Positions 27,769 through 35,732 of a DNA stretch of 64,000 nucleotides are shown here, in pieces (within the stretch, counting starts at the first letter, position 1; every line of letters starts with the position of its first letter). The notes under the pieces are model-generated. The model was not told where the DNA came from. It ran no database searches and worked only from the letters and a program-made list of their open reading frames with translations. Source of the DNA: an uncultured Geobacter sp. (lineage in GTDB: Bacteria > Desulfobacterota > Desulfuromonadia > Geobacterales > Geobacteraceae); assembly GCA_903915655.1 (NCBI GenBank), contig CAIWTU010000048.1, positions 1 through 64,000 on the forward strand. The letters are read 5' to 3'. The translations under genes and the position numbers were made by a program.

Positions 27769-29175
27769 TCAGTTATCTCTTTTACCCGGCACCCCGGGTG
27801 TTGTAAGTGGATATGGATCGATTATTTCCGCAAGAGCCTCCGGAGAAAGCAATTGTCTGGAAACAATGATTTCTTTTGTGCTGCATCCTGTTCGCAATGA
27901 TTCACTGGCTAACTCCGCCGCTGCGGCATAGCCGATAAACGGAGCGAGAACCGTAACAAGTCCCACGGACTCTTCCATATAATTGGCGCAACGGCTTTCA
28001 TTGGCAGTAATCCCCTCAACGCAGGCATCTCTCAGTTTTCTGACGGCATTTTTAAGTATTTCCATGGAAAAAAGGAGGTTATGGATAATCACAGGCATCA
28101 TTACGTTCAATTCCATCTGTCCGGCCTGCGCAGCCATGGTAACGACTGTATCCGCCCCCATGACCTGGAAAGATACCATGTTAACCATCTCGGCAATAAC
28201 CGGATTGACCTTTCCCGGCATGATGGAAGAACCGGGCTGGACCGATGGGAGGTTAATCTCGTTCAATCCCGTCATGGGACCCGATGAAAGTAGCCTCAGG
28301 TCATTGCAAATCCTTGTAAGGTTTACCGCCAATCCCTTCAGTGCGGAACTGAGGACTACAAACGGGTCCATGTTCTGGGTCGTCTCGACAAGGTTAGCGG
28401 CAGAATAGACCGGAAATCCGGACTGTTTGCCAATCCCTTTAACAATTGCATCGATAAACCCGGCTTCAGCGTTGATGCCTGTCCCTACGGCAGTCCCGCC
28501 AATGCCAAGTTCATAGAGGCCCTCAAGGCTTTTGTCGAAGCCCCTGATGTTTTTGTCAAGGGCAACGGCATAGGCTTCAAATTCCTGCCCCAGCCTGATG
28601 GGAACGGCATCCTGCAGGTGGGTCCGTCCCGATTTGACGATCCGATCGAACTCAACTCCCTTGCCATGCAGCGAACTACTGAGCTTCTCAAGTTCCGGTC
28701 GAAGAAGGGAGAGCATTCTGAGCGAAGAGAGCCTCATGGCGGTTGGAAAGACGTCGTTGGTGGACTGAGCCATGTTTACATGATCGTTGGGATTCACCTT
28801 TTTATATTCACCACGGACCCCTCCCAGCAACTCCTCGGCACGGTTCGCCAGCACTTCATTAACATTCATGTTGTGCGACGTCCCGGCACCTGCCTGATAA
28901 GGATCGACAACAATCTGGTCGGCAAACTTCCCGGAAATAAATTCCTGTACTGCGGCAACAATGGCTTCCCCCACTTGCCTGTCAAGGCGACCGGTTGACA
29001 TGTTTGCCTCTGCGGCACACCCTTTGATGAGGAAGGTCGCCCAGACAAGGGTTGGGTGTGCACGCAACCCTGATATAGGGAAGTTCTGAATTGCTCTGGC
29101 CGTCTGGGCGCCGTAATAGGCCTCCCGAGGGACGGCTACTGTACCGAGAGTATCTTTCTCAAGACGCATAGTCAT
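27769..29175 (-). CDS. aspA: Aspartate ammonia-lyase (fumarase/aspartase superfamily)
   Basis: A 468-residue member of the fumarase/aspartase superfamily. The catalytic loop is GSSIMPGKVNPV (315-326) and the active-site segments are GTSHNMNVNE (98-107) and NMAQSTNDVFPTA (134-146). The valine after KVNP and the QMELNVMMPVI segment favour aspartase, interconverting aspartate with fumarate and ammonia, over class II fumarase, which usually has NPTQ. Position 101 is histidine where aspartases often carry threonine or valine. The start could be ATG at residue 3. Fumarase remains the alternative. Confidence 0.82.
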   Translation of the reverse strand: MTMRLEKDTLGTVAVPREAYYGAQTARAIQNFPISGLRAHPTLVWATFLIKGCAAEANMSTGRLDRQVGEAIVAAVQEFISGKFADQIVVDPYQAGAGTSHNMNVNEVLANRAEELLGGVRGEYKKVNPNDHVNMAQSTNDVFPTAMRLSSLRMLSLLRPELEKLSSSLHGKGVEFDRIVKSGRTHLQDAVPIRLGQEFEAYAVALDKNIRGFDKSLEGLYELGIGGTAVGTGINAEAGFIDAIVKGIGKQSGFPVYSAANLVETTQNMDPFVVLSSALKGLAVNLTRICNDLRLLSSGPMTGLNEINLPSVQPGSSIMPGKVNPVIAEMVNMVSFQVMGADTVVTMAAQAGQMELNVMMPVIIHNLLFSMEILKNAVRKLRDACVEGITANESRCANYMEESVGLVTVLAPFIGYAAAAELASESLRTGCSTKEIIVSRQLLSPEALAEIIDPYPLTTPGVPGKRDN

Positions 29176-29284
29176 ATCTTCATTTTACCTTTTGAGCGGA
29201 GCAGCCGTTAACCAATGCCAGAGAGAGAGAGAGTATCCGGCGACTCTTTCCGCTAAATCTCCCGCCAGTATTATCTCTCCTCAC

Positions 29285-29950
29285 TTATACGCCCCCCACA
29301 TGCAATGTTTCGAGCAGAGCAAGAAGTTCCTGTACACTCTTGGAAAGAAAAATAGAACTTCCCATCTGCGCCGGCAAACGTAAATCGACATCGTACCTGT
29401 CACCGATAAAAAGGCACTCTACCGGTTTTCTGTCAATACGCGCAAAAATACTTTCGAGTACGCCGCTATCCGGCTTCGGTTGCCAGAAGTCTTCTATCGT
29501 GAAGATCTGCCGGAACAAGCCGGAAAGAGCCAAACAGTTGAGAATCTTCTCTGTCAAGGCCCGGTTATTGTTGGTGTAGATATAAAGTTCGTATTGATGC
29601 TCAAGTCGCCTGAGCAGTTTTACGAGATGGGGGTCACTTTTCAGAAATAGCTCCGGCCTGAGTGCATCAGCAAAAAAGCGGTGCAACTGCTTCAGATCGC
29701 CACCCAGTTCCAAACAGGCCTCGGTCAGTGTAGCTTCCCTATGGCCGAGGAGTGAAAGCCTTTTCTGGGTCTCAATTATGAGCTGCATCCCAGCGCCGGT
29801 TTCTATACCTGTCAGTGAGGCTATATACCTCCCTGCGAGCAATTTGATCTCCCTGGCAAGGGGATCGCAGACGTAGAGTGTTCCATCGAGATCAAACAGT
29901 ATAGAATTTATTCCCGCCAACAACTGTAACAATCCTTTTCCGCCTGACAA
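29285..29950 (-). CDS. HAD-superfamily hydrolase (phosphoglycolate-phosphatase-like)
   Basis: A 221-residue haloacid-dehalogenase fold phosphatase. Motif I is ILFDLDGTLYVCD (nucleophile D20, acid/base D22), motif II lies around LYIYTNNNRALTEK, and motif IV is LFIGDRYDVDLRLPAQMG. A small helical cap sits between motifs I and II. It resembles pyrimidine nucleotidase and phosphoglycolate-phosphatase-type enzymes, but the substrate cannot be read. It lies between aspA and metXA on the same strand, separated from both by more than 100 bases. Confidence 0.85.
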   Translation of the reverse strand: MSGGKGLLQLLAGINSILFDLDGTLYVCDPLAREIKLLAGRYIASLTGIETGAGMQLIIETQKRLSLLGHREATLTEACLELGGDLKQLHRFFADALRPELFLKSDPHLVKLLRRLEHQYELYIYTNNNRALTEKILNCLALSGLFRQIFTIEDFWQPKPDSGVLESIFARIDRKPVECLFIGDRYDVDLRLPAQMGSSIFLSKSVQELLALLETLHVGGV

Positions 29951-30080
29951 GCCTATGCCTGTCAGATCATTTTCACGTTCAAACAGTTCCCCGTACTCGA
30001 CAGAGAATTACAATAGTGTAATTACTGATGACCCTGTCAAAAAAAGCGCGCAACAGGCATCCCGGGATAAGTCACCCCCC

Positions 30081-31199
30081 TTATCTCAGCCCGATCTCTG
30101 TACCAACCCTTTGCAGAAAGTCCTTCACAAAGGGGGTGAACGTCTCGTGCTCGAGGAGAAAGGCATCATGTCCATAAGAGGAGTCGATCAGATGGTATTC
30201 CACCGGCTTCCCTAGCTCGCGCAACACCTGGACCATTTCCTCGGTCTGGGCAGGTGGGTAGAGCCAGTCGGAAGTGAACGAATAAAACTGAATCGGCGCC
30301 TTGACCGGCGCAAAGGCCTCAAGAAAGGACTCGCAGCCCCAAGCCACATCATACAGGTCAAGAGCCTTTGCCAGATAGAGAAAAGAATTCGCGTCAAAGC
30401 GATCAACAAAATTATAGCCGTTGTAAAAGAGGTACCTTTCCACTTCAAACTGCCCGAAAAAATCAAAGAGCCCGTCCCGGGCAGAAAACCTGCGAGCAAA
30501 CTTGGCGTTCATAGATTCGTCAGAAAGGAAGGTTATATGGCCGATGCCGCGAGCAAGAGCCAGGCCATCTTTGGGATTATTGCGATATTCACCCTTCTTC
30601 CACGAAGGATCATTAAAGATAGCCCAGCGCGCTATGGCGTTCATCGCAATTGCCATCGGTGAGGGGCGGCCGCTCGTTGCCAGGACAACGGCCGAGGCAA
30701 CCCGATCAGGGTAACAGATCGACCACTCCAGAGCCTGCATCCCTCCCATGCTCCCTCCCAGAACTGTGAGGAGTTTTCCGATCCCCAGATGATCGAGCAA
30801 AAGCCTCTGGGCATGGACCATATCCCGCACGGTGATTACAGGGAATGAGAGGTTATATTTCTTTCCGGTTTTCGGGTTGATGGAAGCCGGTCCGGTCGAC
30901 CCGTAACAGGAGCCGATAATATTGGAACAGATAATAAAATATTTATTGGTATCGAGCAGGCGCCCCGGCCCTACAATGGCATCCCACCAGCCGAGCTTCT
31001 GATCCTCTTCGTCATGCTTGCCTGCCAGGTGGGCGCTACCGGTCCATGCATGGGCCACCATAATGGCATTAGACCGATCCTGATTGAGCTCGCCATAAGT
31101 TTCATAGGCAAGCGTAACAGGACCGAGAATGCGCCCGCTCTCCAGGCGAAGTTCGGTATCGAAGTGAGCAAATTTTGTCTCGACAACTCCAACAGACAT
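30081..31199 (-). CDS. metXA: Homoserine O-acetyltransferase
   Basis: A 372-residue alpha/beta-hydrolase enzyme that acetylates homoserine as the first committed step to methionine. I place the start at [10 protein letters not shown] (31199) because AAGGGG precedes it and the upstream codons are part of the riboswitch terminator. The nucleophile elbow is LGGSMGGMQ with Ser150; the acid/base pair lies in DWLYPP and SYGHDAF near the C-terminus. Expression is controlled by the SAM-I riboswitch directly upstream. A succinyltransferase activity cannot be excluded from sequence alone. Confidence 0.93.
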   Translation of the reverse strand: MSVGVVETKFAHFDTELRLESGRILGPVTLAYETYGELNQDRSNAIMVAHAWTGSAHLAGKHDEEDQKLGWWDAIVGPGRLLDTNKYFIICSNIIGSCYGSTGPASINPKTGKKYNLSFPVITVRDMVHAQRLLLDHLGIGKLLTVLGGSMGGMQALEWSICYPDRVASAVVLATSGRPSPMAIAMNAIARWAIFNDPSWKKGEYRNNPKDGLALARGIGHITFLSDESMNAKFARRFSARDGLFDFFGQFEVERYLFYNGYNFVDRFDANSFLYLAKALDLYDVAWGCESFLEAFAPVKAPIQFYSFTSDWLYPPAQTEEMVQVLRELGKPVEYHLIDSSYGHDAFLLEHETFTPFVKDFLQRVGTEIGLR

Positions 31200-31249
31200 G
31201 GAACCCCTTAAAATTTTTGGTAACGAGCCGTGCCTGGATAAAAAGAGAC

Positions 31250-31286
31250 GCAAAAGCCCCTTCCGGTCATGGGAAGGGGCTTTTGC
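31250..31286 (-). terminator. SAM-riboswitch terminator of metXA
   Basis: On the minus strand a perfect 15-bp stem gcaaaagccccttcc/ggaaggggcttttgc with a 7-base loop is followed by gtctctttttat. It lies about 50 bases before the metXA start and is the off-state of the riboswitch expression platform. Confidence 0.92.
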
Positions 31287-31305
31287 TATACTGCTGCTTA
31301 AAGCA

Positions 31306-31410
31306 CCTCTCTCATCTTTACCTTTCGGCAGGATTTAGCACCTGACGTCCAAACGGACCGGTTGCTGTGGTTTCATAGGGCCTATCCCTCCACCACTCTT
31401 GATAAGAAGG
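31306..31410 (-). promoter_or_regulatory. SAM-I (S-box) riboswitch
   Basis: Read on the minus strand the segment contains the conserved S-box blocks in order: ttatcaagagtggtggaggg, the ggccctatgaaaccacagcaacc loop region (given here as cctatgaaaccacagcaac), ggtgctaaatcctgc, and the closing gatgagag. These are the P1/P2 junction, J2/3 and P3-P4 elements of SAM-I. With an intrinsic terminator downstream and metXA after it, high S-adenosylmethionine should stop transcription. Confidence 0.96.
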
Positions 31411-31435
31411 TTATCTTATTCAGTTATTTTGTAAA

Positions 31436-31464
31436 ATGATACGGCAGGGTAAAATTTTTGTCAA
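31436..31464 (-). promoter_or_regulatory. Sigma-70 promoter of the metXA leader
   Basis: On the minus strand TTGACA (31464-31459), a 17-base spacer and TATCAT (31441-31436) form a near-consensus promoter. The expected transcription start near 31429 is about 20 bases before the riboswitch aptamer. Confidence 0.85.
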
Positions 31465-31537
31465 CGCAAATTTTTTATCCATCCTGTCAACCGGAAACTC
31501 CCTTATACTAAAATCCTACTCCCAGCCATCCTGAATT

Positions 31538-32347
31538 TCATTTTTCCCGGTTAAAGATACCCTCTCCGGCCGTTTCTTCCATGAGAGCCACGATGGTCGG
31601 GTGGTCCCCACACGCGGGACAGTGGAGATTTTTCCCCAACGGGACGTTGCGGAAGGAGATCTCACGGGCGTCATAGATCAGCAATCTTCCGGTCAGCAGC
31701 TCCCCCACCCCCAGAAGAAATTTTATCGCCTCCGTCGCCTGAATAACACCTATGACACCTGGGACAACGCCCAGCACTCCTGCCTCTGCACAACCGGGCA
31801 CGACATGTTCCGGCGGTGACGAACCAAAAACACAGCGATAGCAGGTCGATTCGCCCGGCTTTACGGTCATGGTCTGCCCCGCGAACCGAAGAACAGCTCC
31901 GTGGGAAAAAGGCTTGCCTGCCAGGAGACAGGCATCGTTAATAAGGAACTTTGCGGCAAAACTGTCAGTAGCATCTATAACAAAATCGTAGTCGGCGATG
32001 ATCTCCATAATATTGTCCACACCTACCCTCTTACGGTAAATATTTACCGTGACATCCGGGTTGATATCCTCCATCTTTTTTCTGGCGGAGACAACCTTCG
32101 GCTGGCCGATGTCCCCGGTAAAATGGATTACCTGTCGATGTAGATTCGAACTATCGACATCGTCCGGATCGGCGATTCCGATAGTTCCTACCCCTGACGC
32201 AGCCAGATAGAGGGCGGCAGGGGAGCCCAGACCGCCGATTCCTATAATAAGCACTCTTCCGTCCGCCAGTTTCTGCTGTCCCTTTTCACCAACCTCCTGG
32301 AGCGCCATATGGCGGGAATACCGCTCCTGCTGTTCATAGTTAAACAT
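31538..32347 (-). CDS. moeB: ThiF/MoeB/HesA-family adenylyltransferase
   Basis: A 269-residue E1-like enzyme that adenylates the C-terminal glycine of a small sulfur carrier (MoaD or ThiS type). I start it at MFNYEQQERYSRHM (32347), which has AAAGGAAATC before the ATG. GIGGLGS (36-42) binds ATP, the zinc cysteines are C169, C172, C243 and C246, and GCAEAGVLG around residue 186 matches the catalytic cysteine loop. Whether it serves molybdopterin or thiamin synthesis is undecided because no carrier gene adjoins. Its 3' end is 74 bases from the metXA promoter. Confidence 0.88.
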   Translation of the reverse strand: MFNYEQQERYSRHMALQEVGEKGQQKLADGRVLIIGIGGLGSPAALYLAASGVGTIGIADPDDVDSSNLHRQVIHFTGDIGQPKVVSARKKMEDINPDVTVNIYRKRVGVDNIMEIIADYDFVIDATDSFAAKFLINDACLLAGKPFSHGAVLRFAGQTMTVKPGESTCYRCVFGSSPPEHVVPGCAEAGVLGVVPGVIGVIQATEAIKFLLGVGELLTGRLLIYDAREISFRNVPLGKNLHCPACGDHPTIVALMEETAGEGIFNREK

Positions 32348-32398
32348 GATTTCCTTTCCAGATCGATAAGTCTGGCAACTTACCAGTTTCAAACTATT

Positions 32399-32725
32399 TT
32401 AGCGGGCAACAAGTCCCAGTATCAGATGAATGTAGCAGGCAAAGTCCCCTATCTCCTTCCGGTCGCAACCGAGTTCACTCTTCCAGGAGAGCTCTTCTCC
32501 TTCTTCCCGCATATCCATCGCCATAGATTCACAGGCCTCGATAAAGGCATTATGGAGAGCCCTCCTTCTTTCATCCATACCGAGACGCTCTTCAGGAGCG
32601 GAAAGCTGCCATTCAACCCGTATCCGGGCATATTCCACTCCCTTGCGGAAAAGGTCCAGACGTCTTTCACAAAGTCTCGACTTACCGATTCCATAGGCGA
32701 TCCCGGTTGCCTTTTCCCAGTTCAC
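32399..32725 (-). CDS. Small protein of unknown function upstream of moeB
   Basis: I do not recognise this 108-residue protein. I take a GTG start at VNWEKATGIAYGIGKSRLC (32725), which follows GGAGGGGG; an ATG 17 codons upstream would add a low-complexity stretch. The sequence is helical and charged (FRKGVEYARIRVEWQLSAPE, EACESMAMDMREEGEELSWK), with no membrane segment or signal peptide and three scattered cysteines. It is 51 bases upstream of moeB on the same strand and probably shares its transcript. Confidence 0.65.
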   Translation of the reverse strand: MNWEKATGIAYGIGKSRLCERRLDLFRKGVEYARIRVEWQLSAPEERLGMDERRRALHNAFIEACESMAMDMREEGEELSWKSELGCDRKEIGDFACYIHLILGLVAR

Positions 32726-32923
32726 AGCCCCCTCCCCCCCCGCGTTCAGCGCTGATCTATTCTCTCTTCCAGACACCCGACAATACTAGCTTTGCCGCAT
32801 AAGTTCAATAAGATAATCCTGCCCGCAGTTGTATTCTCTTTATCGAAAAAGCGCCGTAAAATCAGATGACCTGGCAAAAAACTACACTTTTTAAAAAAAG
32901 AGCGCGAGAGCTCAATAAGTTGG

Positions 32924-32952
32924 TTGACATTTTATTCCGTTTGCAATATATT
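32924..32952 (+). promoter_or_regulatory. Promoter of the PerR-like operon
   Basis: TTGACA (32924-32929), a 17-base spacer and TATATT (32947-32952) lie directly before the ATG at 32960. The predicted start is at or within a base or two of the A of that ATG, so the message should be leaderless. No ribosome site is present upstream of the ATG. Confidence 0.78.
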
Positions 32953-32959
32953 TCCATCT

Positions 32960-33469
32960 ATGAAAAAAAGAGAGCCGATTTTCAGCAAGTTCAAGAAAAA
33001 CGAATTTGAATCGATCTGCAGGGAACGTGGTCTGGCCCTCACCATCCAGAGGCGCGCAATCCTGGCTGAACTTGCCGGAAGGAGAGATCACCCCACACCG
33101 GACCAGATTTACGATGTCATAAAAGAGCGGCTTGAAGGAGTTTCCAGAACCACCGTTTACCGGGCGCTGGAGACCTTCGTCTGCATCGGAATAGCCAGAA
33201 AGATCAGTAATCCTGAGGCAAAAGCCCGTTACGACGCTGACACATCACGACACCATCACCTGACCTGCCTGCACTGCGGCATCGTTTTGGATATTCACGA
33301 CGGAGATTTGAACAAGCTAAAGCTTCCTAACGAGAGTGAAAGGGGATTCGAGGTTATTGATTATTCAGTCGCCTTTACCGGATTCTGCGGCCATTGCCGA
33401 TCCATGGGAGGCATAGATCGCGCCGTCACAAAAATAAATCCAGGGAGCAGTCACTATGAAACCAGTTGA
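32960..33469 (+). CDS. perR: Fur-family regulator, PerR-like
   Basis: A 169-residue Fur-family repressor. The winged-helix domain covers about 12-90 (SRTTVYRALETFVCIG is the recognition helix region). The structural zinc site has C103, C106, C143 and C146 (CLHCG and CGHC), and the regulatory metal site includes H98-H100 and D92. The context of peroxide and oxygen detoxification genes favours PerR over Fur. I start at MKKREPIF (32960), the first ATG; a TTG 12 codons upstream coincides with the -35 box and cannot be transcribed from this promoter. It overlaps fprA by 14 bases. Confidence 0.85.
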   Translation: MKKREPIFSKFKKNEFESICRERGLALTIQRRAILAELAGRRDHPTPDQIYDVIKERLEGVSRTTVYRALETFVCIGIARKISNPEAKARYDADTSRHHHLTCLHCGIVLDIHDGDLNKLKLPNESERGFEVIDYSVAFTGFCGHCRSMGGIDRAVTKINPGSSHYETS

Positions 33470-34670
33470 ATTGAAAAAGGGAATTTACTGGGTCGGCGCC
33501 ACCGATTGGGCAGTTCGCGATTTTCATGGCTACGAGACACCACGTGGCACCAGTTACAATAACTACCTGATTAAAGATACCGAGATAACCCTTGTAGACA
33601 CGGTCAAACACGATTTTTCTCATGTTACCCTGGAAAATATTAAACGCCTTGTCGACCCTTCCAAGATCAGACACGTGGTCATCAATCACATAGAAAATGA
33701 CCATGTTACGAGTCTGGACAAGATCATGGCCCTTTCCCCGGAAGCCACCATCCATATAACCGAACGGGGCAAAAAGGGGCTGGACCGTTTTTTTGATACT
33801 TCAAAATGGAATTTTAACCTGGTCAAAACCGGAGATACCCTCAAGATCGGCAAACGTACCCTCATTTTTATCGAGACACCGATGCTCCACTGGCCAGACT
33901 CCATGATGACATACTCACCTGAAGAGAGAATTCTCTTCAGCCAGGATGCCTTTGGTCAGCACCTTGCCTCCGCCGGCAGATTTGATGACGAATTCTGCAA
34001 ATCGGAATCGATGGTCGAACTTGAAGACGCGGTTGTCGATTACTACGCCAATATTCTCATGCCGTTTGGTCCACTCATTAATGGCAAGATTGAAGACCTT
34101 AAAAAACTTGGTATTGAGCCGGAAATAATTGCCCCTGACCATGGGGTGATCTGGCGTTCGCATATCCCGAAGGTACTCGAATCCTACCTGGGGATGGCAA
34201 ACGGCAAGGCAGAGCTGAGCGTTTCGATCATCTACGACACCATGTGGCAGAGCACGGAGCGGATGACTATTCCGATAGCAGAGGGAATACGGGATGAGGG
34301 GGTCAACTACAAAATTCTCAAACTCCGGGCAACGCCTATGAATGTAATTATTAAGGAATTCTGGAAATCGAGGGGGGCCCTTATCGGCACCCCGACCCTC
34401 AACAATATAATGTTTCCGTCAGTGGCCGGATTTTTGTCCCATATCAGGGGACTCCGCCCGAAAGGAAGGATTGCAGGCAGCTTCGGCAGCTTCGGCTGGG
34501 GCGGCGGGGGGGTCAGGGACGTATTCGCCAAAATAAGAGAGATCGGGCTGGAGACCTTCGAACCCGGGTTCGAAATCCTATACAGGCCGTCTCAGGATGA
34601 TGAGGCCTCGTGCTACGATTTTGGCAAAAAATTCGCCAGAAGGGTGAAAAAATACCATTCCACCTTCTGA
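33456..34670 (+). CDS. fprA: FprA-family A-type flavoprotein (flavodiiron O2/NO reductase)
   Basis: A 404-residue flavodiiron protein. The metallo-beta-lactamase-like domain (1-250) carries the diiron motif H78-x-E80-x-D82-H83 (HIENDH), and the flavodoxin domain (about 255-395) begins SVSIIYDTMWQSTERM. It would reduce oxygen to water, or NO to N2O, with electrons from rubredoxin. There is no fused rubredoxin domain; the mini-rubredoxin encoded next may donate electrons. Its start overlaps the perR-like gene, giving translational coupling. Confidence 0.95.
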   Translation: MKPVELKKGIYWVGATDWAVRDFHGYETPRGTSYNNYLIKDTEITLVDTVKHDFSHVTLENIKRLVDPSKIRHVVINHIENDHVTSLDKIMALSPEATIHITERGKKGLDRFFDTSKWNFNLVKTGDTLKIGKRTLIFIETPMLHWPDSMMTYSPEERILFSQDAFGQHLASAGRFDDEFCKSESMVELEDAVVDYYANILMPFGPLINGKIEDLKKLGIEPEIIAPDHGVIWRSHIPKVLESYLGMANGKAELSVSIIYDTMWQSTERMTIPIAEGIRDEGVNYKILKLRATPMNVIIKEFWKSRGALIGTPTLNNIMFPSVAGFLSHIRGLRPKGRIAGSFGSFGWGGGGVRDVFAKIREIGLETFEPGFEILYRPSQDDEASCYDFGKKFARRVKKYHSTF

Positions 34671-34758
34671 GCTGTAACCTTAAACTGCTTCGAGCTCAGC
34701 TCAATCGGCAGGTCCGGCAAGATCCGGATTAAACAGACCACTAGAAAAGGAGAATAAG

Positions 34759-34878
34759 ATGGCAAAACCGAAAAAATGGCAATGCGTAGTATGCGGTTAC
34801 ATTCATGACAATTTGGCCCCGCCAAAATCATGTCCCACCTGCGGGGTGGATGCCACTAAATTTGTAGCATTTAAATAG
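34759..34878 (+). CDS. 39-residue rubredoxin-like protein
   Basis: A short complete gene (MAKPKKWQCVVCGYIHDN and onward) with AAAAGGAG before the ATG. The iron ligands are CVVCGY and CPTCG, the two CxxC knuckles of rubredoxin. At 39 residues it is shorter than usual rubredoxins (about 52) and resembles the isolated C-terminal domain of rubrerythrin. Position between fprA and rubrerythrin strongly suggests an electron-transfer role to one or both. Confidence 0.9.
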   Translation: MAKPKKWQCVVCGYIHDNLAPPKSCPTCGVDATKFVAFK

Positions 34879-34939
34879 TTTCTCTATCGAAAGATATGAA
34901 AACCAACGAACAGGCAGATATTTCAAAAAGGAGAGTGTA

Positions 34940-35476
34940 ATGGTTGAATTGAAAGGAACCAAGACGGAAAAAAACTTACAGGAGGCTTTTGCCGGCGAAT
35001 CCCAGGCAAGAAACAAATACACCTATTATGCCTCCGTGGCCAGGAAAGAAGGGTATGAGCAGCTTGCGGAAATCTTTCTGGAAACTGCCGAGAATGAAAA
35101 AGAACATGCAAAATTGCATTTCAAAGCATTGGCAGGAATAGGAAGCACCATTGAAAACCTTAACGCCGCCGCATCGGGTGAAAACAGTGAGTGGACCAAG
35201 ATGTACCCGACAATGGCAAAAGAAGCAAGGGGAGAGGGCTTTGAGAATATAGCCGTCATGTTTGAAGGGATTGCTGCCATTGAGAAGGTCCACCAGGAAC
35301 GCTACCAGCGGATACTTAAAGCCATCGAGGATAGCACCGTTTTCAAGAAACCGGCTAAAGTCACCTGGAAATGCAGAAACTGCGGCCATCTTCACGATGG
35401 CGAAGCGGCCCTGCAGCTTTGTCCTGTCTGCAAACATCCGCAGGCATATTTTGAGGTAAGGGTCGAAAACTATTAA
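34940..35476 (+). CDS. rbr: Rubrerythrin
   Basis: A 178-residue rubrerythrin. The N-terminal four-helix diiron domain holds the glutamates in EAFAGESQARNKY and ETAENEKEHAKLH. The C-terminal rubredoxin domain binds iron with C145, C148, C161 and C164. It reduces hydrogen peroxide to water in anaerobes. It is the last gene of the perR-fprA-rubredoxin-rbr series and is followed at 35491 by a very strong terminator. Confidence 0.96.
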   Translation: MVELKGTKTEKNLQEAFAGESQARNKYTYYASVARKEGYEQLAEIFLETAENEKEHAKLHFKALAGIGSTIENLNAAASGENSEWTKMYPTMAKEARGEGFENIAVMFEGIAAIEKVHQERYQRILKAIEDSTVFKKPAKVTWKCRNCGHLHDGEAALQLCPVCKHPQAYFEVRVENY

Positions 35477-35490
35477 GAGCTGACCTCTTC

Positions 35491-35540
35491 AAAATGACGG
35501 AAGCAGCAACGGCCTCTTGCTGCTTCCGTCATTTTACCCC
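35491..35540 (+). terminator. Terminator of the oxygen-defence operon
   Basis: A perfect 19-bp stem aaaatgacggaagcagcaa/ttgctgcttccgtcatttt with a 7-base loop begins 14 bases after the rubrerythrin stop. The long stem ends in T4 on the right arm. Confidence 0.93.
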
Positions 35541-35553
35541 CTCCATAAACTCC

Positions 35554-35618
35554 GAGGCTCTCGTAAAATTATTGTCATTCCTGAATGCCTCTATCGGGGC
35601 GCCACTCTTTTCAGTCAG
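35554..35618 (+). repeat. Dispersed ~65-bp repeat, copy B
   Basis: This segment from gaggctctcgtaaaattatt to cttttcagtcag matches the reverse strand of 21159-21223. Immediately after it an 8-bp hairpin attccggc/gccggaat (about 35630-35655) followed by gactc resembles another common short intergenic palindrome. The repeat lies between the rbr terminator and the tkt ribosome site. Confidence 0.8.
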
Positions 35619-35732
35619 CTATTATCTGGATTCCGGCCAGAAACCTGCCGGAATGACTCATCAAGGAGGGGTCATTCAATCAGCGTCGATACGCCCTGCC
35701 GTAACGCGGTGATATCTAGGAGAACCATTACT

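Noticed and set aside
35517-35732. N-terminal extension of transketolase
   Set aside because: The extra 72 codons read through the rbr terminator and a dispersed repeat; the ATG at 35733 has a proper ribosome site and the canonical N-terminus.
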